From NCBI GenBank assembly GCA_021904315.1, contig CM038911.1, positions 6,235,390-6,299,389 on the forward strand: 64,000 bases of DNA. The letters run 5' to 3'. Below the pieces are notes generated by a model, which saw only the letters and a list, made by a program, of their open reading frames with translations, was not told the origin of the DNA and did no database searches. Position 1 is the first letter of the stretch; the number at the start of each line of letters is the position of its first letter. The DNA comes from Sphagnum magellanicum (lineage: Eukaryota; Streptophyta; Sphagnopsida; Sphagnales; Sphagnaceae). The translations under genes and the position numbers were made by a program. This document shows, in pieces, positions 37,451 through 50,100 of the stretch.

Positions 37451-37803
37451 AAGGTATCTGTTCACTAATCATAGGTTGATGGTTTAGGATTAGTAATTAT
37501 ATAAGCTAAATTGTTATAGTTGTCCTAGAGTCGTATTTAAAGAAATTATGTAATATGTTATTTTTGGGCCTTGGGCTACCTTGCATCTTGCCAATGTTTT
37601 GATTTTTGAACAATTCCACAATTTAATCTATAATGTGTGAGATTATGCACTTTGTAATTAATTTACATTGTAAATAAAGTTGTATGATCAATGATGACTG
37701 AATTAAATTTCACTTTTGACTCATGAGTTTCAAATGTAATCATGCATTTGATATAAGATATCCCATTAGCTTGAAAAAATAATTCTTCAAGCTTATGTAC
37801 ATA

Positions 37804-38375
37804 ACCTTATTTTATTGAACATTTTAAAAATGGTTCCTTTCAATATATAATTTTTTCATTGGTCTTTTAAAAGTTTCACAAACCTACCAAACCCTATTAC
37901 ACATTTAATTATTTTTTCATTGAAAATCAATATGAAAATATATTCAAACCACCAAATACAATAACCACATTCGCTCAAAGAATAAAAATAAGGCCTCCAC
38001 ATTACCTTATTTTGCTGACCATTTTAAAAAATGACCCATTTCTAGCATTTCCATTGGTCTTTTAAAATTCTCACAAACCTACCAAACCCTATTACACATT
38101 TAATTATTAATTCACTAAAGATAACTAATAAAAAAATTCAAATCACCAAACATAATAACCTCGATGGCCTAAAGAAACAAAATCAAGCTTACACACAACC
38201 TTATTTTGTCGATAATTTCAAAAGTGATCCCTTTTTAGCATTTCCATTGGTCTTTTAGACTTCTCACAAACTTGCCAAGTCCTATTACAAATTTAACTTT
38301 TATTTAGTTCAAAATAACTAAGAAAAAATATTCATACCACTAAATCCAACAAATTTCATTAGCTAATGGCTTATA
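37804..38375 (+). repeat. Three ~200-bp tandem repeats
   Basis: Units begin 'accttatttt' at 37,804, 38,004 and 38,198. Each contains 'catttccattggtctttta'-like and 'cacaaacctaccaaaccctatta'-like blocks; copy 3 is the most diverged. Noncoding. Confidence 0.85.
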
Positions 38376-38439
38376 ACAATTTCTTTTGCACACCTGCACA
38401 GTACACACAAACCTTACATTTTTACGATGGTGCAAAATG

Positions 38440-40570
38440 ATATTATTAGTGCAAGGTTATGAAGGTTGTTGATTTGTTAGCAAGTGAAATGATTAAATGT
38501 TGTTTATGTGGGCACACATTTGTGGGAAGAAATGAATGCAAGTGGGGACATTTTGGATGTCAAAGGAAAGGAAAATTGGAAAACAATTTGCATTTTGATA
38601 TGTAAAAAACAAGACCCCTTCATCATTCAAATGTTTCTAAATGCTAACAAGAAGGATATTCCAACTTGACATTTAAACATCTTCATTATGGGTAGTTTAA
38701 TGGAACACCATCAACATATGGTGGTTTAGGTGTGTTCAACATTCTTCTTAGTTCGAGCACAATCCCAAACTCCCAATTGCCATTTACTAGGCCAAGTCAT
38801 GTTGGAACAAATCATGAATTAGGGAGTTGTACCCAATTCATGGTTGCATATATTAGGTCATAAGGTTCATCAATGGCAATGTGTTGTGTTAGGCATACAA
38901 GCATCATGGAACCTTTTGATGAAAGTGTTACACAAATCATGAATAGGAAATGGGTCATGTTTTTTTACTTTCATTCAATCTCTTTCAACATCATAAGATC
39001 AATATATTTCATTGAGTGTATGAAGGATCCAACAAGGCTTATGCCCCATTGTCTTATAAGCCTTGTGAAACACATTGTTAACAAAATCAAATACAACAAT
39101 GGAGAAAGTTATTACAAAGGTGCATTCCAATCATACAAAACATGGGTCCATCATTTGTTCAAATGAGTGGATTGATGTTTTAGAATGCCCATTAATCAAT
39201 GTGATATCAATTAGCCTATTTGGCAATGTGTTTGAAAAATCCATTAATAATAAAGGCGAAGTCAAATGACTCAATTGCTTGTTGATGCCATTACAATGGT
39301 GATTGAGACCTTAAGGCCAACAAATGTTGTGCAAGTTTGTGTGGAGAATGTTACATCAAACCAATTAGTCAACAAATTGTTTGTGGAATGATTCCCCCAT
39401 TTGTGTACATAGTGATGTTTTGCTCATGCAATAATTATTATTTTAAAGGATTGGTTGTAAAAAAAAAGGCTTTCCAAGCTAATTGCAAATGAAAAAAAAT
39501 TTGTGCATTACATAAAGTATTAACATGGCCCAAATACAATGTTCAAGGCATATTCACCAAGCCTCAAATTGGTGACTCCAATCTTGACTCAATTTGGCAC
39601 TACTTTCATGATGATGAAATGTCTTTTACAAGTGTGACCCATTTTGGATCACATGTTGTTTGATGCAAAATGGGATGCATATCGCCATAGTTTGAAGGGT
39701 AAGAGGAATTTTGTGGGGGCTATAAAGGTTAAGCACATCATCCATGATGATAAATTTTGGGCACGATGCAAAATCATAATGACATTGACAAAACCCCTAT
39801 TCATTGCCATGCATATGTTTAATGGGAGCCAACCAAAAATAGGCATCACCTACATTACAATGTTAAAAGTCAATGCACATTTCAAGCAAATGAAGGACCA
39901 TCCATCATTTGGGATGGGTGAGGAGATGGTTGTCTGCTTGGAAATGAATTTCACATTAAGGTGGGACTTGATTGTCATTGACTTTTAGTTGGCCGGTAGC
40001 CTTTAACCCAAAGTTCACAAAAAATATTAACATCCATGATAGTGCCATAATCAAAATTGCCTTCAACAAGGTCATACAAAAGTTAATACGCAACCATGAA
40101 TATTAGATTCAAATGCACTTGGAGTTTAAGGCTTTTAAAAATTGGGGCCCAAGACCATTTTTTGAATTCAAAAACACAAAGGAATATCCATTTTTACCAC
40201 ATGAATGGTGGGACCAATTTGGCTTGGTGCATGCGTGGCCATAATGCTCGAACTGTTAGTATGATGGATCTTGGGGCAAGTTGTGTGTGCATCATCATGT
40301 GAACAAAATTGGAATTCATACCAATTTGTGCATAGTAAGGTGTGAAATAAATTTGCCTCCAAAAGGGTTCAAGAGTTGATGTACATTTACACCAATGCAA
40401 GGTTGACTGACATTAGTTTGAAAGTAAAGAAAAGAAAAGCAAATGTTAATGCCACCAAAGGACATGCATTTTTCATCCCACTTGGGAGTGAAGAAGATTT
40501 TAGCAATGTGGCAAAGGTTGAAGGGGTTTGTGCCCACATACAATAACATCGCCATTGGCAACTACATTGA
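38440..40570 (+). mobile_element. hAT-family transposase relict, near full-length layout
   Basis: Plus-strand blocks in family order: BED-type finger start MIKCCLCGHTFVGRNE (about 38,489); FYFHSISFNIIRSIYF (about 38,967); WIDVLECPLINVISISLFGN with FEKSI (about 39,170); a TNVVQVCVEN-type DDE block (about 39,325); LMFDAKWD-like segment and DDKFWARCKIIMTLTKPL (about 39,740); and the C-terminal dimerisation region ILGQVVCASSCEQNWNSYQF (about 40,270), ending ELMYIYTNARLTDISLK. This matches hAT transposases of the DUF659 type. Many frame changes and stops show it is dead. No terminal inverted repeats or 8-bp duplication were found by eye. It is a different copy and subfamily from the one at 8,880-9,930. 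Confidence 0.85.
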
Positions 40571-42239
40571 TTGGTTTGACATGATTGAAAAGGATTGATA
40601 TGCATCACAACATGTGAATATTTGATACATTAGAAGAGGAATAGTCCATGGTATTTAATTGGAAAGGAATTTAGGCATGGTGTACATGGATTATGTTTGG
40701 CATGCTACAAGCTTGAAGAACATAATCATAAGTGGGGTTGACATTAAGGAACCTTGGAGCATGACCATCAAAGCAATTACCTCCTAGAAAGCCAAATGGA
40801 TAATCAAGCACAAATGTGTTGGCAATGGGAGTTCAAAATATTATGTGCAACCAGCCCTAAGACATGGATCATGCCCATATTTTACAAATTTGCTAGAATT
40901 TTCAACCATAAGAGGCAAAACATGAAGTGTGCAATACATTTGTTCTAATGGTTTTGCATCAAATTCCATGTTTCAACTTTCAAGGCTCAAATGCACTTAT
41001 ATTTATAAGAACATAAAAAATCCTAAATAAAGTTTTAGATTTTTATTTAATCCCACCACCATAAAAAGTTGCCATATTTAAAAGTTCACATTTCTATGAA
41101 TGAAGATGTGATTAGCAAAGGGCATCGATGCCCTCTTCTAACAATTTTACATGCCATTTATAGTTAAAAGGTGTCGGTAACCTTGTTAAAAACACACGTC
41201 ATTTCTATTTTGAGATGTTTTGACACTATAAGTGAGGGCTCCTTTAAACTTATTGCTTTGTTAGGTTTCTTTTCCATATCTTGATACACTCTTCGCAACT
41301 AGTGGGGACTCTAAAACATAATTTGTTCTTGTACCCCTTTGTCACTCACTTTGGGTTTTTATTCTTCTAGCTTAGACTTGGGTCCTTTTTTTTGTTTTTT
41401 CTCTCGTGGGGAAAGTGCACTATGACATGTAATGTGGCTCAAAATTCTTTCACCTCCATTGCTAGGGACGTTGGGTTCCATGTTTCGTGTGAACAAATTC
41501 ATGTTTTCTTAGTGCCATCTCTCTAATCATTGTGACAACAAGTGAATATTGTGCTTACAATAAATGGTATTCGCACTTTGACAAACATAATCATTGTTAA
41601 CTTGACTTGTATAAATCTTGTTTTGTGAGTTGTTTCTTCTTGAGAAGTGATTGTGATGATTGTAGCTTAAGCAAGGGTTGTGTCATATTGTGATCGATAT
41701 CCTAAAGATGATTTTATTTGGATAATAGAAATATTTGGATGTTTACACTAGCAGATTGACAACTTCCTTCATTGATGTGCCAACATGGCATGGTTGGCGA
41801 AAGGCTTTGGAAGACCTCCTTTTTTGATTTTGCGTTCATTTTATAAGTAGAGAATGTTTCTGATTCTTTAGAATGTTTGGGTTGCCACTATCTTGCAATG
41901 TGCAATTGCAACAATAGGAAATGCTTCTTCCAAGCTTGGTGTTTTTCCAGGTTTTTCGCCCATCTCCTTCCATGGCTTGCTCCATGCTACTAATGATGGG
42001 TTTAGGTCCTAGGTTACTTGATTTCTCCTCTTAGGGCTGCTCCCCATTGTGTGTTTTACACTTTTGAATGTTGTTTGGACTTCTATCCTTTCTCTTCTTC
42101 CCTTGCTGGCTGTTATTTATTTATGTATTTATTTTCCCCCTTTGCTGGGTGCTTGGTTAAATGGAGCTTACCAAGGTTTCATCATCTTTTTCTTGAAGAA
42201 AGATCTCTTAATGATCACCACCTTGACACCTCAAAAACC
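40571..42239. other. Intergenic, no supported gene
   Basis: A+T-rich without recognisable proteins, RNAs or repeats. Confidence 0.6.
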
Positions 42240-43043
42240 ACCCATACATTCACTAAACGCAGATCAACGACTGAATGGACGAAAAAAAAACCTAAATATG
42301 GGTGGAAACACAGTCCATCCTCCCCTGAAAAACCCGAAGAAAATTGAAAAAAAAAAGGAAGGGAAGCCCACATTGGACATCCCGGACCCATTATCCCAAG
42401 GATACCCCCATATACACACGGGTTCACCACAGAAACACAGAGCTTTCTTCGTGATTGTGGCGATGGCTGCCAGGCAAGCCTGCGCCTTCACGTTGCAGCA
42501 TGTGGGCAACGTCGCTGCGCGTGATCTCCTGAGTTGGAATTAGCCACTGCTACAAACTAAGATCTCGGCCTTTACTTACGAGAGCCCTCTGGCTTCCTCC
42601 GCCAAAGTGATCTGCACCCAAGTTTTAGCCAGGTAGCGTCCTGCAAATCAAGCTCCAGCAGCGTCGCTCCACAACGTACCATACCGAAAATATTCAAGAT
42701 GCGGGAAAGAAATGGCTCTAGCCTAATTGGGTTTCATTCAGCAGATGGAAAAAAAGTTAAAAGAAGTGGGACATGGTCGGTTTTATAAAATACTAAAAAT
42801 CCTGAAGAGGTGGGAAGGAAAAATCTGACGTTAGATGGATTCATTCCGGCAGAAATGAAAGAGACTGGAAAGAAGATGAAGGAATATTTAAAAGATAAAG
42901 ACCACACACTCGTCTTCCTCTTTCCTTCTCCCTTCTCGCCAGGGAAGAAGAGACGGGAAAACCCACCGCTCTTCAGAAAACACCAACACCAACACAGTTT
43001 GTAAAGCTTAGAGAATTATGGTGTGGGCATCTCCGGAGTGGAG
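42240..43043 (+). promoter_or_regulatory. Upstream region of the 43-kb gene
   Basis: Higher G+C than the 40-42 kb stretch before it. It contains a 26-codon ATG frame at 42,463-42,543 (MAARQACAFTLQHVG...) and further protein-like text beyond its stop. This could be a decayed first exon, an upstream ORF or chance. Probably holds promoter and 5' UTR of the coiled-coil gene starting at 43,044; no clear TATA box was assigned. Confidence 0.35.
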
Positions 43044-45520
43044 ATGGTAGTGTCGGTAGGGGAGATGGCAGAGGCCGCGGTAGGAGCGATAGAGTGGAAC
43101 TACCAGCGCATGGTAGGTAAAGCTGTGGATAAGGAATGGGAGTGTGCTGAGGTTGAAAAGGAACTGCAGTCGGAGAGGAAGGAGAATTCACGGCTCCGTG
43201 CTATCATCGCCATGTATGAGCAAGCCTTCTGTCAGCTCCATCAGCAGAAAATCGAGGACGGATATTTTTCTGAGGAACTCTCTATGGAAGTAAGTCCTTT
43301 TGTTATGCTCATCTGTTTTCCGGTTTTGTCTTCAATTACACAGCCAATTCTCAGCTGAGAATTATGACTCGCGCTCAATGCTATCGTTTATATATCAATC
43401 TTGTGCAAATGCGCAGGAATTGAGGATTGTGCAATTTAAAAAAAAACTTTTACTATTATTACTAGGGTTTTGCATGTAGTTTTCCGTAAGCTTGATCATG
43501 TTGGGACATTCTCTGGAAGTTTGCACATATTTGCACATAATCTTGCACCTGAAGGCTTCTGGAACATCGACCATTTGCAAACTGTGTCAGTGAGAATTCA
43601 AAGATCAGAGTCTCATTTATGTGGATGCAACCTTTAGCAATCTTCCTTTCTATTCAAGCTTGTTCTTTGAGGTTGTGATAGGTGTACAAGAAGCTAAAAT
43701 TGAATGTAGAATCTGCTGCATTTTTGGAGAAGCCAAAGTTATCATCAGCAAATGCCTCAAATGGGATGTCTTCAGAGTCCATATCAGTGAAAGCAGAGGG
43801 TGACAAATTCTGAACATTTTTCCCAAATGATTTATGCAATCCTATCTTAAGCAAACTGTGAAAGATCTTTCAGTTTGTGCATCAAATCCTCTCTGCAGAC
43901 TCCACCCTCTCCCCATAGGTTTGTGTGTCAGTAAATGACTGCATTTCATTGACAGATCTGATAGGCGACTGAATTAAGCTATGGCCTTTTAGACAAGTAA
44001 GACATTCGGATCAGAGCATTGCAACAGGTTTCCAGGCTCTGTAATAAATTTGTACAGAGGTGCTTTGGTAGTCTTGGGAGGGTTTAGGGTTTAGGGGTTT
44101 AGGGTTGGTAGTCTTGGGATGTTACAGGGTTTTCACAAACCAAGTGCCTTGAAGAGTGAAAATTTTCCTGCTTGTAGACTGATAGCACATGTTGTGGATG
44201 CAGGTGGCATCCTTTTGAGGTCTGATGTGGATGATCTAGATGGTTGGCTATGGCTCTCTGAAACTGACTTGGTCCCAAGTGGGGATCACAAGGAGGTGAA
44301 AGATTGTGTGGGAGCTGATGGCTATGTTTTGATCAATCAGGAAGATATCGTTGATAGCATTGCAAGCTTCATGGCCTGTTACATCTCCTCCATCCCCCAA
44401 GCGAAGGTATATCTTCACCATACTCGGTAACAGCTAAATAGTCAGCCCCTACCTGTTGCCCTAAAAAATCCAGTTGCCTGCATGGAGTATGATTGATTCA
44501 TGAAGGTGATCCAATCAAGCTGATATCTTTGCAGGATGTGCAGTCAGTGCTTCCTTCTTTAGTCATGTTCAAATAAAAGCCTTCTCCTCCCATTGAAAGT
44601 TCAAGTGAATCCCCTGGTCACCAATCTGACCAAGCATCTGCACCCTAGGATGTGCTATATTGTTATGCATTTTGTGGGTGGGTTCTTGACATTTATAATA
44701 TAGGTTTGAACAGACTGATATGTTGTCCTTGGTGTTGGACTGCAGAATCTGTCCACAAAGGAACTGCAAGATGGTATAAGTTTGACTTCCCTTGTCTAGG
44801 TTATATACTTGGTTTTTTCATTGTCAGCAATACCTGATTGGGTTTTGCCCCTTGAGTAGTTTGTGGATGTGCACTCCTGCAAGGATGTGCATGTAGCTAG
44901 ATGTTTTGCATCTGTTTCACATGTATTAGATAACTATCATAAGGTCATTGGGTTTCAACTGAAGGAAATTACACTGCTGTGAGAACAGCTATAGCACAAG
45001 CATTCAAGAAGGTGGAGAAGAAGGGAAAAATTCACCAACTTTGGGAAACCGGCAAATTTCTCTACACTGCTGGTTCTTGGGGTGCAACAGCACTTTCGTA
45101 AGTTCCACAATCTGCAGAAGTGTTCCATTGTGAAAATTTTATGCACATTAATATATACTTGAATGCTAGCTGTAGCTGGCATGACTGGTAATCTCTTCAC
45201 TACACCATAAGTACTAGCTGCACCAAAATTTGGGCTGCAGTGCTATTAGTCTTCTGAGTGCTGTTATCTTTAGAAATTACTCATCCCAAGGCTATTATGT
45301 ATATTACCATATTGTTCTGCATTTGACAGGCACGATACTTGAAGGTTATGCTTAACTTTAGTACCAATGTTTTTGGGAGAGATTGCACTGAGCATTTTCA
45401 AATACTGATGTTGGAAATCTGTCAATTTGGGACAGGATTTACAGCCACCCTATTGTCGTCCGGGCTGCATCTATGGCCATGTGGACATCATTCTGGATCA
45501 TTGTCAAAGTTGTAACATGA
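43044..45520 (+). CDS. Conserved plant protein of unknown function, coiled-coil
   Basis: Five exons (43,044-43,289; 44,128-44,406; 44,746-44,773; 44,989-45,097; 45,436-45,520) join at GT-AG sites with matching phases into 248 residues. Residues about 30-72 form a charged coiled coil (DKEWECAEVEKELQSERKEN). The middle exon holds an acidic region with DVDDLDGWLWLSE and a helix DIVDSIASFMACYI. The 28-nt third exon begins NLSTKELQDA and leads to a basic helix AFKKVEKKGKIHQLWE. The C-terminus GKFLYTAGSWGATALSIYS...VVRAASMAMWTSFWIIVKVVT is hydrophobic and may bind or cross a membrane. I believe similar proteins are encoded once or twice in land plants, but I know no function or symbol. The start is the first ATG in the exon-1 frame. 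The tiny third exon is the least certain part. Confidence 0.75.
44065..44119. repeat. Interstitial telomere-type tract with 15-bp flanking duplication
   Basis: Inside intron 1 of the coiled-coil gene, 25 nt of TTTAGGG-type repeat (44,080-44,104; one unit with an extra G) sit exactly between two identical 15-mers TTGGTAGTCTTGGGA (44,065-44,079 and 44,105-44,119). The second copy is just ahead of the exon 2 splice acceptor. Confidence 0.9.
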
Positions 45521-47139
45521 GATGCTGTCACAAAACTTGCTTATCAACTTGTGCCAATTTATCACCATCCAGAGATTGTACAGAAACTAGTTTCTGTTGT
45601 AGCCACCAGCGACCTATTTCTGCAAGCTTGTTTTCAGTCTTTATCCTGTGGTTTCTATGATATCAGTAATTTGGCAGTGCTCACTGCCAATCTGTTGTTT
45701 ATATTAGTGTGTGGATTATTTATTACAGATCTTCAGAAATGCTGTTCTGGATGTGCTTCATGCCTTCAGGTGCAAGAATGAAGGATTGATGATTAACTTT
45801 CATCAGGCAAAATGAAATGTTCAGTCTAACTTGGGAATTTAACATGGTGTGGCCTTGTGTCTTTCTTTCCTTAGAATGTGCTGGTGAGCACATTTGTAGA
45901 ATGACCCATTTCTTTGTAACATACGTATCTCTGCTTTGTGGGCTAACCATTTGTCAGTAATTTGCTTAGCACAGCATGTTAAGATTTTCTTCCATGCGTA
46001 TCATGACATTTTCTGTGCACCTATTTTGAAATGTGATTTTTATTTTCCTTCTGTTGTCTATCTTTATCTGATCAATTCTCACATATTAGATCTCTGTTTT
46101 CACTTATTTATTGTAGTATCTTGCAGCTTTGATGAATGATTGATTAAATCTGTTCAGGCTTTGTAATGCACATCCCCTGTGTTCTCCAGTAGTCTCAGTG
46201 GTTTCCACCCCAGAAAATGTTTTCTAGCATGTAATCAACACTCATCATGCGTTAAATACACAGGCTTGGTGTTGAAGAGCTCTGGGAGAGCAGAAAAGAA
46301 GAGTTCCTATGGCCTCCAATGTTGTTTCACTACCAATGTGAATACACAGGCTTGGTGTTGAAGAGCTCTGGTAGTGCAGAAAAGAAGAGTTCCTATGGCC
46401 TCCAATGTGGTTTCACTACCAATGTGGTTGGTTTCTCAAGTGTCACATGCCCATGGTAAGCTGATTACATTTGCAAAAACCTATTTTCCATTTGTTTGCT
46501 AATGATTGGACTTGATGACATTCTTGAATGGGAGATGAAGCCCACATTTGTTGAATCATATTGCTGGCTATCAGAATTAAAACTTTTAAGATTACATTTG
46601 GACAAGCTATGGCATCAGAAAACATCATTTAGAGTTCAGATAATAATTCTAGCTTGATGTTTGTAACTATGCACAAAGAGCTTGAAGTGCATGCTCATCT
46701 ACTAAAGAACCTGGGCAATTGGCCAGAGGAAAAGGCTCTTGGAAATTCATTCATGCCTTAAACATCAAAGAGTCAACCTATAGCTGCACCTTTTGTTCAT
46801 TTCTGAGTCTCCATGCAAACAACAGTTGATCAACTTGTTACAAAGAATCACCTGAGTCAAATTCTAGAATATCATTTGACTGGCGTAAAGATACAAATAT
46901 AAGGCAAGCACTATCTAATGTTTCCTCTTTTCAAGCATTCAGTATCCACTTTCAAGACTAAACTTAAACATGGTGGGAGATGGAAGCTAAGAAATCAGAA
47001 AGTCAAGAAAGATAAAACTATAAAGACATTGCCTCCTCTGCATCCTTGACCAAAAGGTACAAGAAATGACCTCATACAATTAGAAATGATGAAAACCATG
47101 TCATTGCATTTTCAAGGTTGGCACATTCATTAGAACAGC
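45521..47139. other. Convergent intergenic region between the coiled-coil gene and UTP4
   Basis: Holds both 3' UTRs. No further gene recognised. An 86-bp tandem duplication lies within it. Confidence 0.6.
46256..46427. repeat. 86-bp tandem duplication, two near-identical copies
   Basis: Copies 46,256-46,341 and 46,342-46,427 both start ATACACAGGCTTGG and differ at only a few positions, so the duplication is recent. On the plus strand one frame reads TGLVLKSSGRAEKKSSYGLQ in both, but no gene is evident. Confidence 0.9.
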
Positions 47140-50100
47140 TTAAGTGCCAAATACATGCCTGAAGACAGGTGCAGGAAACTGCTGCAACACTTCTGACCAT
47201 GGTTTCTCTACAACAAAAACAGAGCTAAACCCTGTGTGCCCCAAAAACAATACAGGATTCTTGAATGGAACAAACCTTGTACCTATAGATTTCTTAGGAA
47301 CAGCACTTCCATTTTGCTTGTGGCCATTTCCATTTCCATTTACTACTAGTTCCATTGTTGTACCATTTCCATGTTCTTGGCTGTTTACAGCTTTAACACC
47401 CCTGTCATGATCCTCTTTGCCCTCATCCAGCATGAGTTTGCTGAAGTCAATGAGACACATTGCACTACACAGCACATACAACCATTCTTTTGCATAAGCA
47501 CAAAAGGTTTCACCATCATTGGAAGTTCTGACACCAACCAAATGGACTTCCACTTTCTGCCAATCATATTCATGGAAAGACACTCCATTCAACTCCAATG
47601 TGAGAACAATGGAGAAAATAATATTTACCTTGAACTATAGGCAATAATGGAGGTAGAGTCTGGTGACAGTGGCAGAGAAAGCCCCACAATGCCTCCTGGG
47701 AACTCGAGCAACTGCTTTGCAATATGCATGCCATAGCGCTTGTACCATTCACCAGGAACCTTCATTTCTACATCTAGAACATAAAGCTGATTAGCAGCAC
47801 TGCTCACTATGAGCACATTGCTGAAACCTGCATGAAAAACTGCAGCAGTTGCAGGCGTTCCATCAAAAACTGGTACTGTCCAGTGATACCTGTACTCAAA
47901 AAACCAAGCGTAGAGTGGTTTGATTTGGCTCCCATGTCTTGCATCTCCATTGCCATCATTTTCATCATACAAAAAACGTAGCCTATAACTAATGCAGACA
48001 GTGCCTACAAATGACCAAAGTACTTTGTAACTTTTTACTATTTGCAATGGCAAGTACTGCTGCCCTCATCAATATGATCAATAATACATAGGAGTATCTA
48101 TATCTCCTGAAGCATGACATGGTCTTTGACTCAAATTGTTTTGTTCAATTGCAGTAGTGCTCACTTGACCAACATTTGATCATCATTAGGAGTGGATGAC
48201 AGGTGCACACTACTGATGTCCTTGCACTGAAGACTCCTTGATGTAACAGACTTGTTTGAGTCATTTCCTGAGCTAGAGAAAGATGTGTCAAAAGGCTTAC
48301 CTCAACGTCTCCATATTGAAAACAACAACATGCCCAGAACTTGTGGCAGCAGCTAGCCATTGACCATCAGAACTGGTACTCATGAGCATTATGACTGCTT
48401 TTGACAATTTTGACTGTAAAGTTTCTGGGGGCACTTGGAAAGTATGCACCAACTCCAGACTTTTAGTGTCAACAACCTGGAATCAGACCCTCAAAAAATC
48501 ATTATATGTACAAAGTTGACAAGTTATAAACAAAAGGAGTGACTGCAAAATGAACAGAAGGATCCATGCAACTGCATCAAAAAAGTTAGTTCATATGCAG
48601 GAGGGAAGAAAAAATTCACATACCGAAACTGACAACTTTGGACCAGCAAGGAGTAGACGCCCTGAGTCAGCACTAAATATCATACAGTGGGTGGCTCTCA
48701 AAACTGGTGGGAGTTTCTTCTTACATATTTGCATCATCTTACCATCAGAGACACAATTGTTTGTGAAATCATGCTCTAACTGATATAGATGGGGTCTCTG
48801 ACCGTCAGAAACAGCAACCAGACAGCCATTGCTTGATATAGCACTGCATACGATATGCCCAGATAATTTACACTTTATTCTTGCCAGATGTTTTAGGGGT
48901 TGAGCCTTGTGCATGCTGCTTTGCATGTACTCCTCATTACCTCTACAACTGATTTTAGAACCATATCCATGTCCATTGCCATAGTTCTCAATATCATTGT
49001 TTCCTCTACCATGAGGCCCATGACCATTGCAGTGAGAATGATTGTTGGAATTTTCCCATTTCCGCTTCCCCAGCAGACTTTGTTTGTGAATTATGCTCTG
49101 GTGGTGCATATTTGGTGCAGGTTCATATGTGTCAATATTCCAAACATCAACCCATGTAGGATGCTGTGCCATCATTAACGTGCCGCTTCGCACTGCTGAT
49201 TGATGTGCCAACTGAACAAAGGGCCGTTCAGGGGCAGGGGAAATATCATGAGGGTGGAAACAGAGGAACCTGTTGGCAGGATACGCAAAGAGCTTGGCAT
49301 CATTGCCTCCTGAAATGAGCATCGCAGTCTGTGACAAGGCCCATTTACTGTAATCAGTTTGCTGTGAAAGCTTACTTTTCTGAAGCTGTTTTCTTCTTTT
49401 CTGTACAGGCAGGTCTGCAGAAACAGAGATGACAATCAACCCTTAGTGCACTGAAAGATGCACTCCACAGTAAAAATAGAACCGTTTCAGTACAGAGTCA
49501 TGGGAATGTAGCAGAGTGAAAAATAGGCACAAAAGCATCACAAAAGAATACCTTCATTATTAATTGGAAAAGCAACAGTCAAGGCCCTAACATCATGTGT
49601 ATGTGTGCGCTTCCCTCCAACATACACCCATTTTTCACCAGTAGGTCTCATCATGAAGTCAACAGGACTAGAAGTCAAAGGATTGTCTGCCAACCTACTG
49701 CTCTCTTCTACGCAATGGAACTGCACCACCTGTCCAAAACCAAATTTCCTCATTCAATATTGACAACTTGCCCACTGACTTCATCAGTTCCTTACAGTAG
49801 GTATAGGCCAGGATAACCACTAGCCTGTGAACTGAGTTTCTGTCACAAATCCGGAAGCAATGGGAAGACTTAGCATTGATACTGGCTTGCACCTAATACC
49901 ATCAAAGGGAAAAACATAGAGAAAAACAGACAGGAAAAACAGAAAACCACAGAGTGCACTCACTATGATGAAAGAAATAGGAAAAACAGACATAAGGGAC
50001 AAGAAAAATGATGTCCAAGTGGACTTCAAAAAGCTCCCTAACTAAAAATACCAAATGGAAGAACAGTGTTGTATATCTCCATAAGAACTGAGAATTTCTC

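Noticed and set aside
42463-42700. A small gene starting MAARQACAFTLQHVG
   Set aside because: The frame stops after 26 codons. Continued protein-like text past the stop resembles a presequence but matches no family I can name.
49810-49892. Extra UTP4 exon reading [19 protein letters not shown]
   Set aside because: Exon 6 joins directly to 49,729 in phase and gives the expected WD40 text (GADGQVVQFH). The segment instead resembles the intronic repeat near 51,944.
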